From: Apostichopus japonicus
Lineage: Eukaryota; Echinodermata; Holothuroidea; Aspidochirotida; Stichopodidae
Assembly (NCBI RefSeq): GCF_037975245.1
Contig: NC_092572.1
Coordinates: forward strand, 25,021,989-25,081,988
Length of the DNA: 60,000 nt
Direction of reading: 5' to 3'
Positions within the stretch are counted from its first letter, which is position 1, and every line of letters starts with the position of its first letter. The notes below the pieces were generated by a model. The model was not told where the DNA came from, did not search any database, and saw nothing but the letters and a program-made list of their open reading frames with translations. The translations under genes and the position numbers were made by a program. This document shows, piece after piece, positions 33,640 through 44,152 of the stretch.

Positions 33640-33880
33640 TTATGATACACAATCGCAATACGCATGCAGTCGCAACGGACATACACGATCGGTATACATA
33701 TTCAGTCGTCATGAACATTCACAATCGCATTTCTTTGAAGTAGTAGTGCATTATCAGTCGACATGAACATGAACAATCCCAAAAAAATGCAGTCTCAATG
33801 AATATACAATATCACTTAACATATGCCGTCAAATGAACGTACGCAATCGCACTACATGTGTAGTCGAATACACAATACAC
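33640..33880. repeat. Degenerate minisatellite, ~50-60 bp period
   Basis: Recurring words CAGTCGNNATGAACAT and CACAATCGCA, spaced irregularly over ~240 bp (33650, 33705, 33755, 33840). It is too degraded to define a unit exactly. Confidence 0.45.
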
Positions 33881-34209
33881 ACAATGTGCTCATGCCGTTT
33901 GTACAAAAAAAAATGATCGGCCTATCACCACAAATAAGGTAGGCGACTGATGTGACCAAAACAGAGACGTCACCAGAGCATTATACATGGAGCGTGTAGT
34001 GTCATGTTTTGCCAACTAAACACAAGAAAATAACGATAGGAAGTGTTCATAACAAAAGGCGAGTTCAACAAGGGGGGAGGGGGGCGGTCCATAGGGTACA
34101 GGTCTGCATCAAATGCTGAGGTTTACGGTATTTCTGCGCTTAAATTGGGCTTAACTTCGACCTGTACTATGTCAGATGAGTTGTTAAGGAAATAAAGAGT
34201 TGTCTACAG

Positions 34210-34574
34210 CAGTGGCGTAGGAAGGTACTTTTGATGGGGGGGGGGGGCTGAAGACTGATGGCCGGCCTGTGGGAGGGGTCTAATGGAAGGGGGTGTCCCC
34301 CTCCCCTTTGGATTTTTTTGCATTTCCAGGTGGCCTCAGATGCAATTTAATGCAATATAGCACACTTTCAACACCCACTCCATTTTGTAAATAATTTTGC
34401 ACCTGGCCTTAGATGCAATTTGGTGCTCCAAATGTGATTTTTTTTTTCTCATTTGGAAATGAAAAAGGGGTTTTCTGACTTGCGGAGCGGGGGGGGCGGA
34501 ATGATACTTCAGCCCCCCCCCATATTTTTCACTGGGGGGTTGGCGCCCCAGGCCCCCCGGTTCCTACGCCCTTG
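34210..34574. mobile_element. hAT-like MITE
   Basis: CAGTGGCGTAGGA at the left and the complement of CAAGGGCGTAGGA at the right form terminal inverted repeats. TCTACAG occurs just before (34203-34209) and, after three extra bases, just behind (34578-34584). It contains a 12-base G tract near 34238. No coding capacity. Confidence 0.65.
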
Positions 34575-34671
34575 TACTCTACAGTCTAAATATACACTCT
34601 AATTTCTTCTCCTCCCTGTACCACCTCCTTTTATCGTCTTGATTTTGTCTCTCTCTCCCTCCCTCTTTTCA

Positions 34672-34860
34672 GTGGCGTACCTTGAATAGTTGGCAGTCGG
34701 TATGGATCCTCCCTTTGTCAGTTCATGCAGGCGATGTCCTCCTGAATGGGGGGAGGGGGGTCTAAGGGGAGTTGGTGACCCTTTTGTATTTGATATGCAA
34801 GGTGGCCTACATTCAAAGTGGTGCTATCTTTGGCAAAGCTTTAAAGCTTTGAATTGATTG
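34672..34860. mobile_element. Fragment of a second hAT-like MITE
   Basis: CAGTGGCGTACCTTG resembles the terminus of the preceding MITE, and internal G-rich and AAGGTGGCCT-type sequence also resembles it. The right end is not recognised. Confidence 0.4.
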
Positions 34861-35190
34861 CATGTTTAGAAATTGATATATACCCACATAACTGAACAAC
34901 GAAGATATAAGTTCCCACAGTTCGGTAATTTTTTTACTAATGGCGTTCGATACATCCTTGGGCATGACTGGTCGGAACAGGTTTCTATTTGGTGACTTTC
35001 ACAAAATTATTATATATTTTTTTTCGTTTTCGTTCTATTATTGCATGAATGAAAATTACGAAGTGCATTTATGTTGGTTCCTTTGTTGTTGCGATGCGGT
35101 TTATACAACGATTTATTGCATATAAAAGAGTTCGTGACAGTACAGATCCAATGACAATCCAAACCTATGAACTCATCATGGGCGCGTGTG

Positions 35191-35198
35191 ATATAAAT

Positions 35199-35248
<50 letters not shown>

Positions 35249-35250
35249 GA
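35191..35250. repeat. (TA)n microsatellite
   Basis: Alternating TA with a few AAAT interruptions. Open frames of Ile/Tyr through it are artefacts. Confidence 0.9.
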
Positions 35251-35599
35251 AATATTTCGATTATGCTGCATCTGCATAACGTGTTCCTTCTTTTCTCCAC
35301 TTAGGGTTCCTTAGCTAACCACAGAAATCTCTCAGTGTGCCGGTTATTTAGGTGTGAAACTGTTAAAGACAATTTCAGTCATCCGCGCCCCACATGAATA
35401 TTTTATGTTGATTGAACAAGTATTAATTCTGCAGTGCACCGAGATTTCTGTTGAAATAAAGCCAGCAAGGATATTTCATCTAATGCTACATGTTAGAAGA
35501 ATGCTGTCACTGTTCGTCCTCGGCAAGGTTTTAACGAACCTTCTCTGTATATCCCGATCCAGTTTTCTTCGATATCAAAAGTGAAAGTATTAACAATAT

Positions 35600-36480
35600 C
35601 AAAATCAAAATCTGAGCAAAATCATTAACACACTTCATCATAATAAATACACCTAATATATTATATGTGAACTTAAACTATAAATGTAATGCTTCTTTTA
35701 TAATTCAGATTCTATCGGAGACATCTAGACTCACTTGTCTGGCTAAAATGATGACAAGGATGATAACGTATTTTGTTCTTCAATTGTTTTATATACTTTT
35801 ATAACTTTCAACGGCAGCTAAATGTTTGTTTTTCTTCTATTGGGGTTCCGTTTTGGTTAACATAGTATGCTGACGTATCATTTGGTATCAGACTTAGCTA
35901 TAGGATGTACTTCATCTCTATTAATTTCTCCGGGCAAGAAATACTCCTTAAATATGACTAACGGTAAGTAGATTGAGATGATCACTTTTGATTTGTGCAT
36001 CCATCATAAACCCTAGGCTGCAATAAATGCCATTAGGTCCACCAACCCGTGACTTGTTGCTATCACTTTTGATTGGTAAAGCCTTCATACACAAGATTCA
36101 ATAAGGGCCAGTAGATCTAACCAATGCCTTGACGATATTTTGAGGATTATTAGCTCACAACTTTACATTTGAGTTCCTTTTATAGAATGTGCTGTACTAA
36201 CCATGCAGTATATTTTCATTACCATTTGATTACGGTTTTTACAATATGGTTATTTACACTAAATTTACGGGGCCAAATCTTGGGAAATTGCAAAATCGGG
36301 AGTTTTCACACTCCATTTAGGTCAGTGCACGACCTCTAGACGTCACTTATACAAAAACCGATCACTAGTCTTGTTATCGATGAAGTGGTGTGTTGCCAGA
36401 TTTTGGTTATTAATTAAGTGTCGTAACTCATCGGGAAGCGATACGAGGGGTAGGGCGTAGAGGTTGTGGGGCGCGCGTTT
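35600..36480. other. Gene-free AT-rich stretch
   Basis: No open frame, terminal repeat or known repeat is recognised here. Confidence 0.4.
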
Positions 36481-36514
36481 TCATGCAGATGAGAACAATC
36501 TCAAGAAGTGATAG

Positions 36515-36518
36515 GTGC

Positions 36519-36615
<97 letters not shown>

Positions 36616-36809
36616 TTTTCCTCTTTCTCTTCCCTCCTTTCTTGCCGTTTTTTTTACTCCCTCATTTTCTCCTTTTTCTCTCTTTCTTATTTTTCTATTC
36701 CCTTCCTTCCTCCCCTTCTTTCCCCCATGTTTTCCCTCTTTTCTTCTCTCTTTTTTTGTATCCTCTTTTCCTTACCCGGGGGGCGCGCCCCCTGGATACG
36801 CGCCTGTAT
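36515..36809. mobile_element. (TA)n array fused to the right end of a second Harbinger-like element
   Basis: 36518-36612 is TA repeat. 36613-36809 matches the pyrimidine run and right terminus of 24075-24289, ending CCCTGGATACGCGCCTG. The left terminus is not identified. Three frames of up to 140 codons through this stretch are repeat artefacts. Confidence 0.6.
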
Positions 36810-36814
36810 ATTAA

Positions 36815-37341
36815 CAAACTAATCGTTGAATGTGCAAGCCATTACATGCTTCTCGATGATATAATTGTCATTTTCTTTAATTGTATCAATAGGAGTTTTG
36901 GCTGAAGTACGACCAAGAATTTTATTAATGTTATCCCAAGTTTCTTTAGGTTGATTTATTATCATCAAAACATTTCTCATAATGCATCTTTTTAGCCAAT
37001 CTGATAATAATGGCTAGCTTTTTTTTATATTGAGTGTACTTGTACTTATTAATAGAAGAGGTGTGAGAAAGATGTTTCTTAAAAAGCTTGTTCTTTGTGG
37101 AAATATATCTGAAAATACCATGTGTAATCCATGGTGACTAGAGCTTATTAGAATTAACCTTAAATTCATTAATAATACAATGCTTAGATATAATATGGTA
37201 TACATGATCAACAAATAAATTATATGCCACATCTGCTTCAGTCTCATTAAATAGAGGTCCCAAATAAAAATAAAAAAGTTAAATTTTGACATTATGTAGC
37301 GACTTTGCACTACTATGCCTCCTGTGGTTAACTTTAAATTT
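36815..37341 (-). pseudogene. APE-type LINE, region between endonuclease and RT (part 2)
   Basis: The minus strand encodes broken LINE sequence with SPWITHGIFRYI and KKKLAIIIRLAKKMHYE, typical of the segment between the endonuclease and reverse transcriptase of Jockey/CR1-type non-LTR elements. It is the downstream continuation of 40963-41470, separated by the hAT element. Stops and frameshifts are frequent. Confidence 0.65.
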
Positions 37342-38093
37342 GTGTTAACCAGGGGCGTCAATCCGATTTGAAACGTCAGGGGGGGGGGGGGGAACGGAAT
37401 CGATTCGAGTATTCCGGCCGTAAGTACTATCTAAGCGGAGCGCCACCATCAGTTGGCGCGCAGCGTACAAGAAAATTTTTCTTCTGGCAGACCCCTCAGA
37501 TTGCAGGAAACGGCACTTCCCGTGCATTATGGGAGAAAGCATGACCCCTAAAATTGATAAATATTTCCGGCAATTTTTTATTTTGGGAAATATTCTCGAA
37601 GGAAGTGATCGCCATTTATTCCTAAGTTTACCAATTCCTCGTCTCCCAGAAGCGCCCAACATTTAAGATATCGAAACATTTTCGTGTTGGCTGATCCATG
37701 ATCACCGCCCATCAAGGGCGGCGGAAGCACTTTTAATCTGGGAGGGGGGGCACTGACATCAAAGGGCACTTTGCAACAATTCGATTGGACTGATGCAGCC
37801 TTATATTTAGTACCCTTTACAACTCTTATTGTATTATCTTATTTGTGTACACACATCACTCCATCAACGCCCCCCCCCCCTCTCAAGGAAAGTATGCATA
37901 CTAGCACTGCAATATCCAATGTGCAAATTTGGAAACAAGGAACAAGTTTTCTTTTGAGACAAAATGAGGCGAAATCATGCTAATTGCTAATGTAGGAATC
38001 TTCCGAATTAAAGTTTATTTCTTGTTAATATCTTAACAAATTTGTTTCATTCGAAATAGTTTTGAGTTTGACCCACAGAAATTCACTAAGAGT

Positions 38094-38375
38094 CAGAGGT
38101 GTAGCCAGGAGTCGCAAAGTTGTATGCACGACTATCTGAGCGGAGCGCCATCATCGGTTGGCGCAGAGCGTAGTAGAAAATTTTTGGTTTTACAAACCCC
38201 TCAGATGGCCGGAAAAAGGCCCTTCCCGAGTGTTCTTTCTGGTTCCCTGGCCTCTTGCTAACTTGAGACACCTCAATTTTTATGTAGAAAATGGGCACAT
38301 TTTTAACCTGGGGAAAAGTGGGGGCACGTGCCCCTGTGCCCCCGGTTCCGCCGCCCTTGCCGCCTATGCCCGTGA
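38094..38375. mobile_element. MITE-like piece inside the hAT element
   Basis: Carries the shared GC-rich module (GCGGAGCGCCATCATCGG at 38139, then GGCGCAGAGCG and AAAATTTTTGG) and ends in a G/C-rich GTGCCCCCGGTTCCGCC segment. The termini are not exactly defined. Confidence 0.4.
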
Positions 38376-38766
38376 GAAGTGGTGACTGGGTGAAGAAAAA
38401 GCCATGCCGTTTGACAACATGGGCAGAAAAAGTGAAAGTAGCGAAACCTAAGGTAAAACGCGCGATAACGAAGTGATTATTTTCAGGTTAATTGAGACTG
38501 TATCAAACGCGAGCTTAGGACAAACATATTCAAAGGTAATGGCATTACTAATCCCGATATGTCGTCTTTGATGTGTGTGGAAAATCCGCAACGACCATCA
38601 AAGAGCAATTGAATATTTAGTCTACTTTTCGATTTCGAAAACACTTTTTTTTAAATTATGACAACATTTTATGACACCTTTGATTTTTTTTGGGGGGGAG
38701 CCTGTGCCCCCGGGCCCCAATGGGCACGACGCCACTGACCCCAGGGCCTCAGATATAGGCCCATTG

Positions 38767-39115
38767 CAGGGGTGGGTAACCTTTTGAATGAATGGGCCAG
38801 ATTTTAGGAGTGAAAGATTGACAGGGCCGCACCTAACCAACGGCCTGCTGCTGATTTCAAACCTTTGATTCCGAGGACGTTCAAGCAATAGGTGTGTGTA
38901 TTCACAAAACCATAATGTCAATACAGTCCTGTTGATAATTAATGGTGATAATAGACCAACCTGACAGCATCATAAGTGCAGATAAATTCTAAGCAGCTAG
39001 CTCGTTTTTGGTGATGATGCAAAATAGATCGATTTTTTCCTTTTTCTTGAGGCATCTCACGGGCCGCAAAAAAGCACTGGCGGGCCGCATGTGGCCCGCA
39101 GGTTGCCCACCCCTG
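38767..39115. mobile_element. hAT-type MITE with CAGGGGTGGG termini
   Basis: Left CAGGGGTGGGTAACCTT and right complement CAGGGGTGGGCAACCTG form terminal inverted repeats. The internal GGCCCGC-rich segments are also inverted. This terminus is shared by many animal hAT MITEs. The 8 bases on each side do not match, so no duplication is claimed. Confidence 0.7.
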
Positions 39116-39624
39116 GTCTATAGGAACGATGTCCCAAAATTTCCCCGGACATATAGGCGAAGGAAGCTATCCGCCGCGACTGCATGTGAGTTTCTCGACT
39201 TGCCGTCCTGGGAGTCATACCACAAAATGGTGCATTTCCTCATACGCCATTATTAATAATTTAAATAACTAACTAATTAGGCACAGCCCATATCCGAGTT
39301 CGTATAGCGAGCTTAGCGCAAATTTGGCGCCAGCATGTTAAACCAGGTTGCTAGGTCTACGAGAATACATTAACATGAAATTTGAAAACAAGGATAGCAA
39401 GACAAACAACTTTTATTATGTTTTCAGGACCTCACACATGCGCATGTATCGTCAGACTTAGAATAGGTCCCATGTGAGTGGTGGCTAAAGTGATGAAGGC
39501 ATGAAAATAAATCAGTGGTTGTTCGTTGGAGTCCTCAAGCAAGTTACCTCGGTTGCTAGGTGGATTTGCATCTGGTTATCGGGTGAATTCTGGTCGGAGC
39601 GTACTATGTAACCACCATGTACCC

Positions 39625-40163
39625 AAGGACGTAGCTAAGGCCTGATGATTGGGGGGGGGGGGTTTAGTGGCTGAAAATCGGTTTTGAAGCAAGAAAATTC
39701 CAACTGCTGCTTTGTACCCCCCACCCTCCCGCTACTTGTCAACGATACGGTCAGTGTCAGTCAGAAAACCCAATCTTTCGCGACTGCACTTCTGTTACGA
39801 ACTTGTTTTGATACATTTGTACCCACTGGCACTCATTTCAAAAACTTATTGCCCCCCCCCCCCACCCCAACCAAATATTTTTGTGAAAATCGGGCAATAT
39901 GCTGATAGCTTTTTTGATAATTTGCAATGTGTTTTTCAGTGGTTATACTGACATTATTATTACCCAACAATTATCACCAATACGGAAGGGTAATAAGACG
40001 GAAAATGATTGTATGCTATTTGCATGCGATGTAAAAACCGACGCATGCCTGTATGATATGCACCACGCGGAGCGCACGAAAAATTTTGGTTATACTTTTC
40101 GGGCAAGTCGTTACAACCCCCTCCCCCCCCCCCACAAAACAAATTGGGCTCCTACGCCTATGA
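39625..40163. mobile_element. G-tract MITE inside the hAT element
   Basis: ACGTAGCTAAGG with a following 11-base G tract (39651) at the left, and a C tract followed by TCCTACGCC at the right, suggest an inverted pair of G-tract ends. It includes CGCGGAGCGCACGAAAAATT, the shared module. Exact ends are uncertain. Confidence 0.4.
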
Positions 40164-40407
40164 CGGTAGTTCTATTAGGCATTTTTTTGCAGTATTCAAA
40201 ATCATAAGAAGTTTTGTACGGTGGAGTATAAGAATCGCGAGAAACAATTTACCAAAGTGGCAAGGAAAACGTGGTAAATATGACAGGTTAAAGGTCAATT
40301 TTGACCAAAATTTAAAAAAAAAATTACATGAAAAGGCCTAGATAAACTAGAGTGCGACAGTCGGAAATTCCGACTGTCGCACTCCAATTTTCCAACTAGC
40401 GTCAGTT

Positions 40408-40788
40408 TTACCATGGCTTGGGGGTGAGACACACCCACACCCCCTCTAACGACGTCCCTGCGCGGTGAATATGGAACACGATCACATGGTTCAGCCTCTG
40501 TTGAGTCATGGTGCTCCGTAGCCTTGTCTTCAAACGCCTCAAAGCACTAAAAGATCTCTCGGCTTCCGTCGAACTGGCAGAGGAGACGAGGAGCAACCGC
40601 AAGAGAGCTTCGACTTCACCAAACATAGCCCGTACCACTGGATTCATCAACTTGAATATTTGTCTATACCCTTCAACCGACGACGAATGGAACTGGCCTC
40701 GAAATAAAGGCAGACTAAGCTTAAGATTGTTGGAGAGCTCAGGGTACAAACTCACGAGATTTGGGTGGATTTCTCCATTCAGCAACAT
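40408..40788 (-). pseudogene. hAT transposase C-terminal (hATC) dimerisation domain
   Basis: A 126-codon frame containing LLVSSASSTEAERSFSALRR and LKTRLRSTMTQQRLNHV, the hATC signature found in hAT transposases and in domesticated relatives such as ZMYM1-like proteins. The domain mediates dimerisation; the catalytic part is not recognised upstream. It lies just inside the right terminus of the 37350-40954 element and is its remaining transposase. Confidence 0.85.
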
Positions 40789-40962
40789 TGAGTGATATTC
40801 GAGGATATGAATCCTAAGATGTGTAAGCCGTAACCAAATAGAGCCACGACACTACTCTTTTTCCAAATGTGTGGGGGGACATTTGATATTGTTTCCCCCA
40901 TCCATCAAAATGTGGGGGGACGTGTCCCCCGTCCCCCCTGAATTGACGCCCATGGTGTTAAC

Positions 40963-41470
40963 AGATACATAATTACCAAAATCCCTTTAACAAAAGATTG
41001 GTAAGTGATCGCTAATGTCAGATAATAAAATGCCAAATTGTGAACTTACAATAGAATCATAATGAAAATATTATCAATTAGTGATGACGATGTGGCTGTT
41101 ATCCTTGTTGGTTTTGATATAAATGGTAAATATGAATGAGAATACATTAAATCAAGAAAATGTGGAATATGAGGTAATGGGTCATGCTTCAAAAGATCAA
41201 TACTAACATCACCTGTAAGATAGCAAATTTTCTAACCATTTTGTGTGTTGCTAAGGCAGTAATATTACATGAAGAAGAAATCAAAATTCTTCATAAACTA
41301 CGGGCATTTACATGAAGCAAAGAAAAAGTACATAGTGAATTATCAAGTAAATTACCAATAGTTAAATCACTTACGTCTGAATATAAATTTGAATTGAGAT
41401 TGATGAGTAAAATATTATTATCATCATGTGAAAGGTTTAGCTCCTCCTCACAAAAAGGATTATTTAATAA
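40963..41470 (-). pseudogene. APE-type LINE endonuclease domain (part 1)
   Basis: The minus strand reads LLHVNARSL near 41320, then, near 41215-41020, SIDLLKHDP, FLDLMYSHSYLPFISKPTRI, TATSSSLIDNIF and ISDH-like sequence (broken). This is the usual C-terminal part of an apurinic-type endonuclease of Jockey/CR1-like LINEs. The hAT element is inserted after it, and the element continues at 37341. Confidence 0.7.
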
Positions 41471-42373
41471 GGAAGAGCTACATATATTTATATGGGATCT
41501 CTGAAAATTGTTCTTGATTGTATTAGAGTATCTGGTTGGGGGTTTTGCAATATATGGGACTATAATTTTCTAGTCATGTTGTTTATCTAAAAGTGACGGC
41601 AAAATATACTGTGAAATGGCAAATAATACAGGTCTGTTATTTCTTTGAATATTAATAACCTTTTTGATTATTACAAAAGGACATTAATCATTAAGTCTAT
41701 GAGAAGTACATGAAATATGTCATATAGAAAGTACATGAACTATGTTATATAGACTATACAAAATACGATTTGACCTATGCTGGTCTATAGCCTGTTCCAC
41801 GCTATTCAACCACATGCCTTGTGTTGTTTTGATAAATATATGGGGTTATTTCAGTTTAGTCGGATCACTTTTGCTGCATTGACCAGGAATCTGAATCGTT
41901 TGGCTGTTTTACCAGGATTCCAAGTCATATGATTTTATGAGAGCCATAATGTGTTGAAGTGATTTCGTCGGCAAATAATGCGAAGAGCAAAACGAAAAGC
42001 AAATAACCTTTGCTGTCTCAGTGGTTTGAACGAGCGACGTTCACTTATGTCCCTGAAGCTGTAAACATTACGATGCTTATTTTACTATATAAATTATTAC
42101 TGTATACCTCTTGAACGAGCCCATGACAGACATTAAAGGTTTCGGATTTAATAAACAGCACACCTGCATAACTTTCAATTGGGAAATTTTAGGGAACACT
42201 AATGTTCCGTAGCTTTTAATGAGTAGGTCATCTCCTGTCTACCGAGGATTGTTTCTGTTCAACAGAGTTTGGATGTACTTATAGGACAAATGTAGCCGTG
42301 CCTTGATGTTTAGAGACCGACTGGCCATGTTTTCTAAAGTAGTTCATACTCACAGCTGAACGCTAACGTAATT
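41471..42373. other. Stretch without a recognised gene
   Basis: May include the 5' end of the LINE on the minus strand, but I see no clear motif or repeat boundary. Confidence 0.35.
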
Positions 42374-43170
42374 TTATTTTGTAACTTGGTGCACTTGAAG
42401 AATCGCATTGCGAAAGATATTTAACTGTTTTTCTTCTTTGTCTACATCAACAGGATGTTTAAAAAATTCCTCATCTTCTTGACTAAAAAATCCTACTCTT
42501 CCGGTTAAGTTTCTGAATGTAAAATTGAAAGGAGCCTCGGGTGAAAAAGTCATGATGGGTTCCAGCCAGGACTTGAAGTGAGCATAATGTGACGTTGGGG
42601 TGTGCTCCGGCTCAATTAGTTTGGGCTCCGTTATTAAATATGTACAATGAACAACAGATAAAGAGAAACTCCAGACATAGATATAATTGTATAGAATATG
42701 AGCTTTATTGCTGGAGTGTATCTGAAGTACACTCTCTGAAGTCTGGAATCTTAGTCTTTTCTATATTAAAAAAACAACAGTATTTAAGTCATTTCAACTT
42801 CCTGTGAGGGGGCGATAACCTCTCTGTGACATAAACTCTTGGTCTTACTTATAATTACTAAGGCACATGGAGATGCAACAGGTTGTCATCTGTGGGTCAG
42901 CATGAATAGTTCGTGGAATTAAGACAAAGAGGGCTTCTACGAATATGATGTGGGTGTAGGGTGAATAAGTCATGAACAGGAAGTAAGTAGTTACTCTTAA
43001 GACAATGAGGCATGGAAGCAAGTGTTTGAAGTAATATGATGGGGATATAACTACATACTACATTACAATAATTAGACATGTAGGAGAATGGGGCTTTAAA
43101 TTGCTTCACTGATTTACAGTCGGGGCATGAGCCTGTTTTGGCAGAGTCAACAGCAGTTGTAATTTTTTAA
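42374..43170 (-). pseudogene. Unrecognised minus-strand reading frame split by a solo LTR
   Basis: Right of the LTR (43068 to ~43170) a frame with GSCPDCKSVKQFKAPFSYM runs to the insertion point. Left of it the frame continues for 70 codons (SWLEPIMTFSPEAPFNF, EDEEFFKHPVDVDKEEKQ) to a stop at 42374-42376. Removing the LTR and one ATAA copy keeps the frame open for about 100 codons. It may be an exon, with a possible acceptor CAAAACAG near 43131-43138, or part of an unknown element. I do not recognise the product. Confidence 0.45.
42588..43067 (-). mobile_element. Solo LTR of family C
   Basis: Reverse complement of the element C LTR, with ends TGTGACGTTGGGG and TACATTACA. It keeps the AATAAA-containing segment missing from the 5' LTR of C but lacks ~40 bp near 42870. 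ATAA is duplicated at 42584-42587 and 43068-43071. Confidence 0.9.
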
Positions 43171-44137
43171 GAACATTTTGAAAACAATGTCTTTCCTGAA
43201 ATTGCATTTACTTTACTTAGATTATCTATATAACTGCAATTAGTGAAATGAACGGAGAATCAAATTCAATAGCCTGCACCGTTTAATACAAAGGCTAAAC
43301 TTGTTCAATTGATAATACTATATTTTAAAGAATATATACTCAAGAAAAAACTATTCATTACAATCTGGTATAGTCCGTAAGTGCTCATAACGAGAGCTCG
43401 TTGTAGCTACCTTGTTGGTAGATTCAGACAATTTGTAAGTGAATTATGCCCGAGTGGACGCTAATTTGACACACACAAGAAAACGGTATGTATCCCACTA
43501 GAGTGTATATTTAGGGGGATATAAAAATAGGAACAGAAACAAAAAATAACATACAATAACATAAAAAGTACATAAGCGTACATAAAAAGTACATTTTTAC
43601 AAAACATTCTTTGGAATGGTTACCCGAAATCTGGATGTACCTCACGAAGCAAAATGATCTTACATTGAGAGGGTTGTATATTACAACTTCATGCCAATGT
43701 GAGATTTTTGAGTCATTACTATTGATACAGCAGTGTACAAAGGAAAAGTTTCAGAATGTAACTTTTGAAAAATTCCCAAAGAGAATAATAAACATTTCAG
43801 TATATTAACATCCCATTAGCGCTTTCGCTGGCATCGAATGGATCCATTACGATTAAGGCACAACTTGAATGTGTAATAGTACGAAGCTTTTGTAGAAAGA
43901 TGTTGACATCTTCTAAAGGCGCAAACTGTATTTAAAGAATCAAAATGAAATCATATGTGTAATACAAAGAGAGACTAATCACTTCGGCTTCTACCGAACT
44001 ATATATGTGATTACGTACACTCACAGGACACATTGCCATGAATATTCATTGCATTCAGCAACGAAATACGTTCTTCCATCACACTCACTCTGATTTGCCT
44101 TATCTTGCTGAATGGTTAAGTCTTCTACTTGTTTAGT
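43171..44137. other. Intergenic or 3' untranslated stretch
   Basis: AT-rich, no domain recognised. It probably includes the 3' untranslated region of the minus-strand ZU5 gene. The 65-codon plus frame at 43611-43808 is not supported. Confidence 0.4.
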
Positions 44138-44152
44138 TCATGAAGAAGAAAT
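44138..44152 (-). CDS. Terminal coding exon of the ZU5-UPA gene
   Basis: After the acceptor TTTCATCTTTTGCAG, five codons ATT TCT TCT TCA TGA end the frame. Phase 0 agrees with the upstream exon. It is short, so its use depends on the strong acceptor; an alternative final exon cannot be excluded. Confidence 0.55.
   Translation of the reverse strand: MSSS

Larger units (their letters stand above)
37350..40954. mobile_element. hAT superfamily DNA transposon with 8-bp target duplication
   Basis: Terminal inverted repeats are CAGGGGCGTCAAT at 37350 and the complement of CATGGGCGTCAAT ending at 40954. GTGTTAAC flanks both sides (37342-37349 and 40955-40962), the 8-bp duplication expected of hAT. 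A minus-strand transposase C-terminus lies at 40408-40788. The interior holds several MITE-like pieces, so the element is a nested, inactive copy. It splits a LINE. Confidence 0.85.

Noticed and set aside
36483-36905. Several overlapping frames of 99-140 codons, rich in Ile/Tyr then Ser/Phe
   Set aside because: They follow from the (TA)n array and the pyrimidine run of a MITE. All three registers are open, which is a repeat effect.
38759-39123. 8-bp target duplication for the CAGGGGTGGG MITE
   Set aside because: GCCCATTG and GTCTATAG differ. Only the terminal inverted repeats are claimed.
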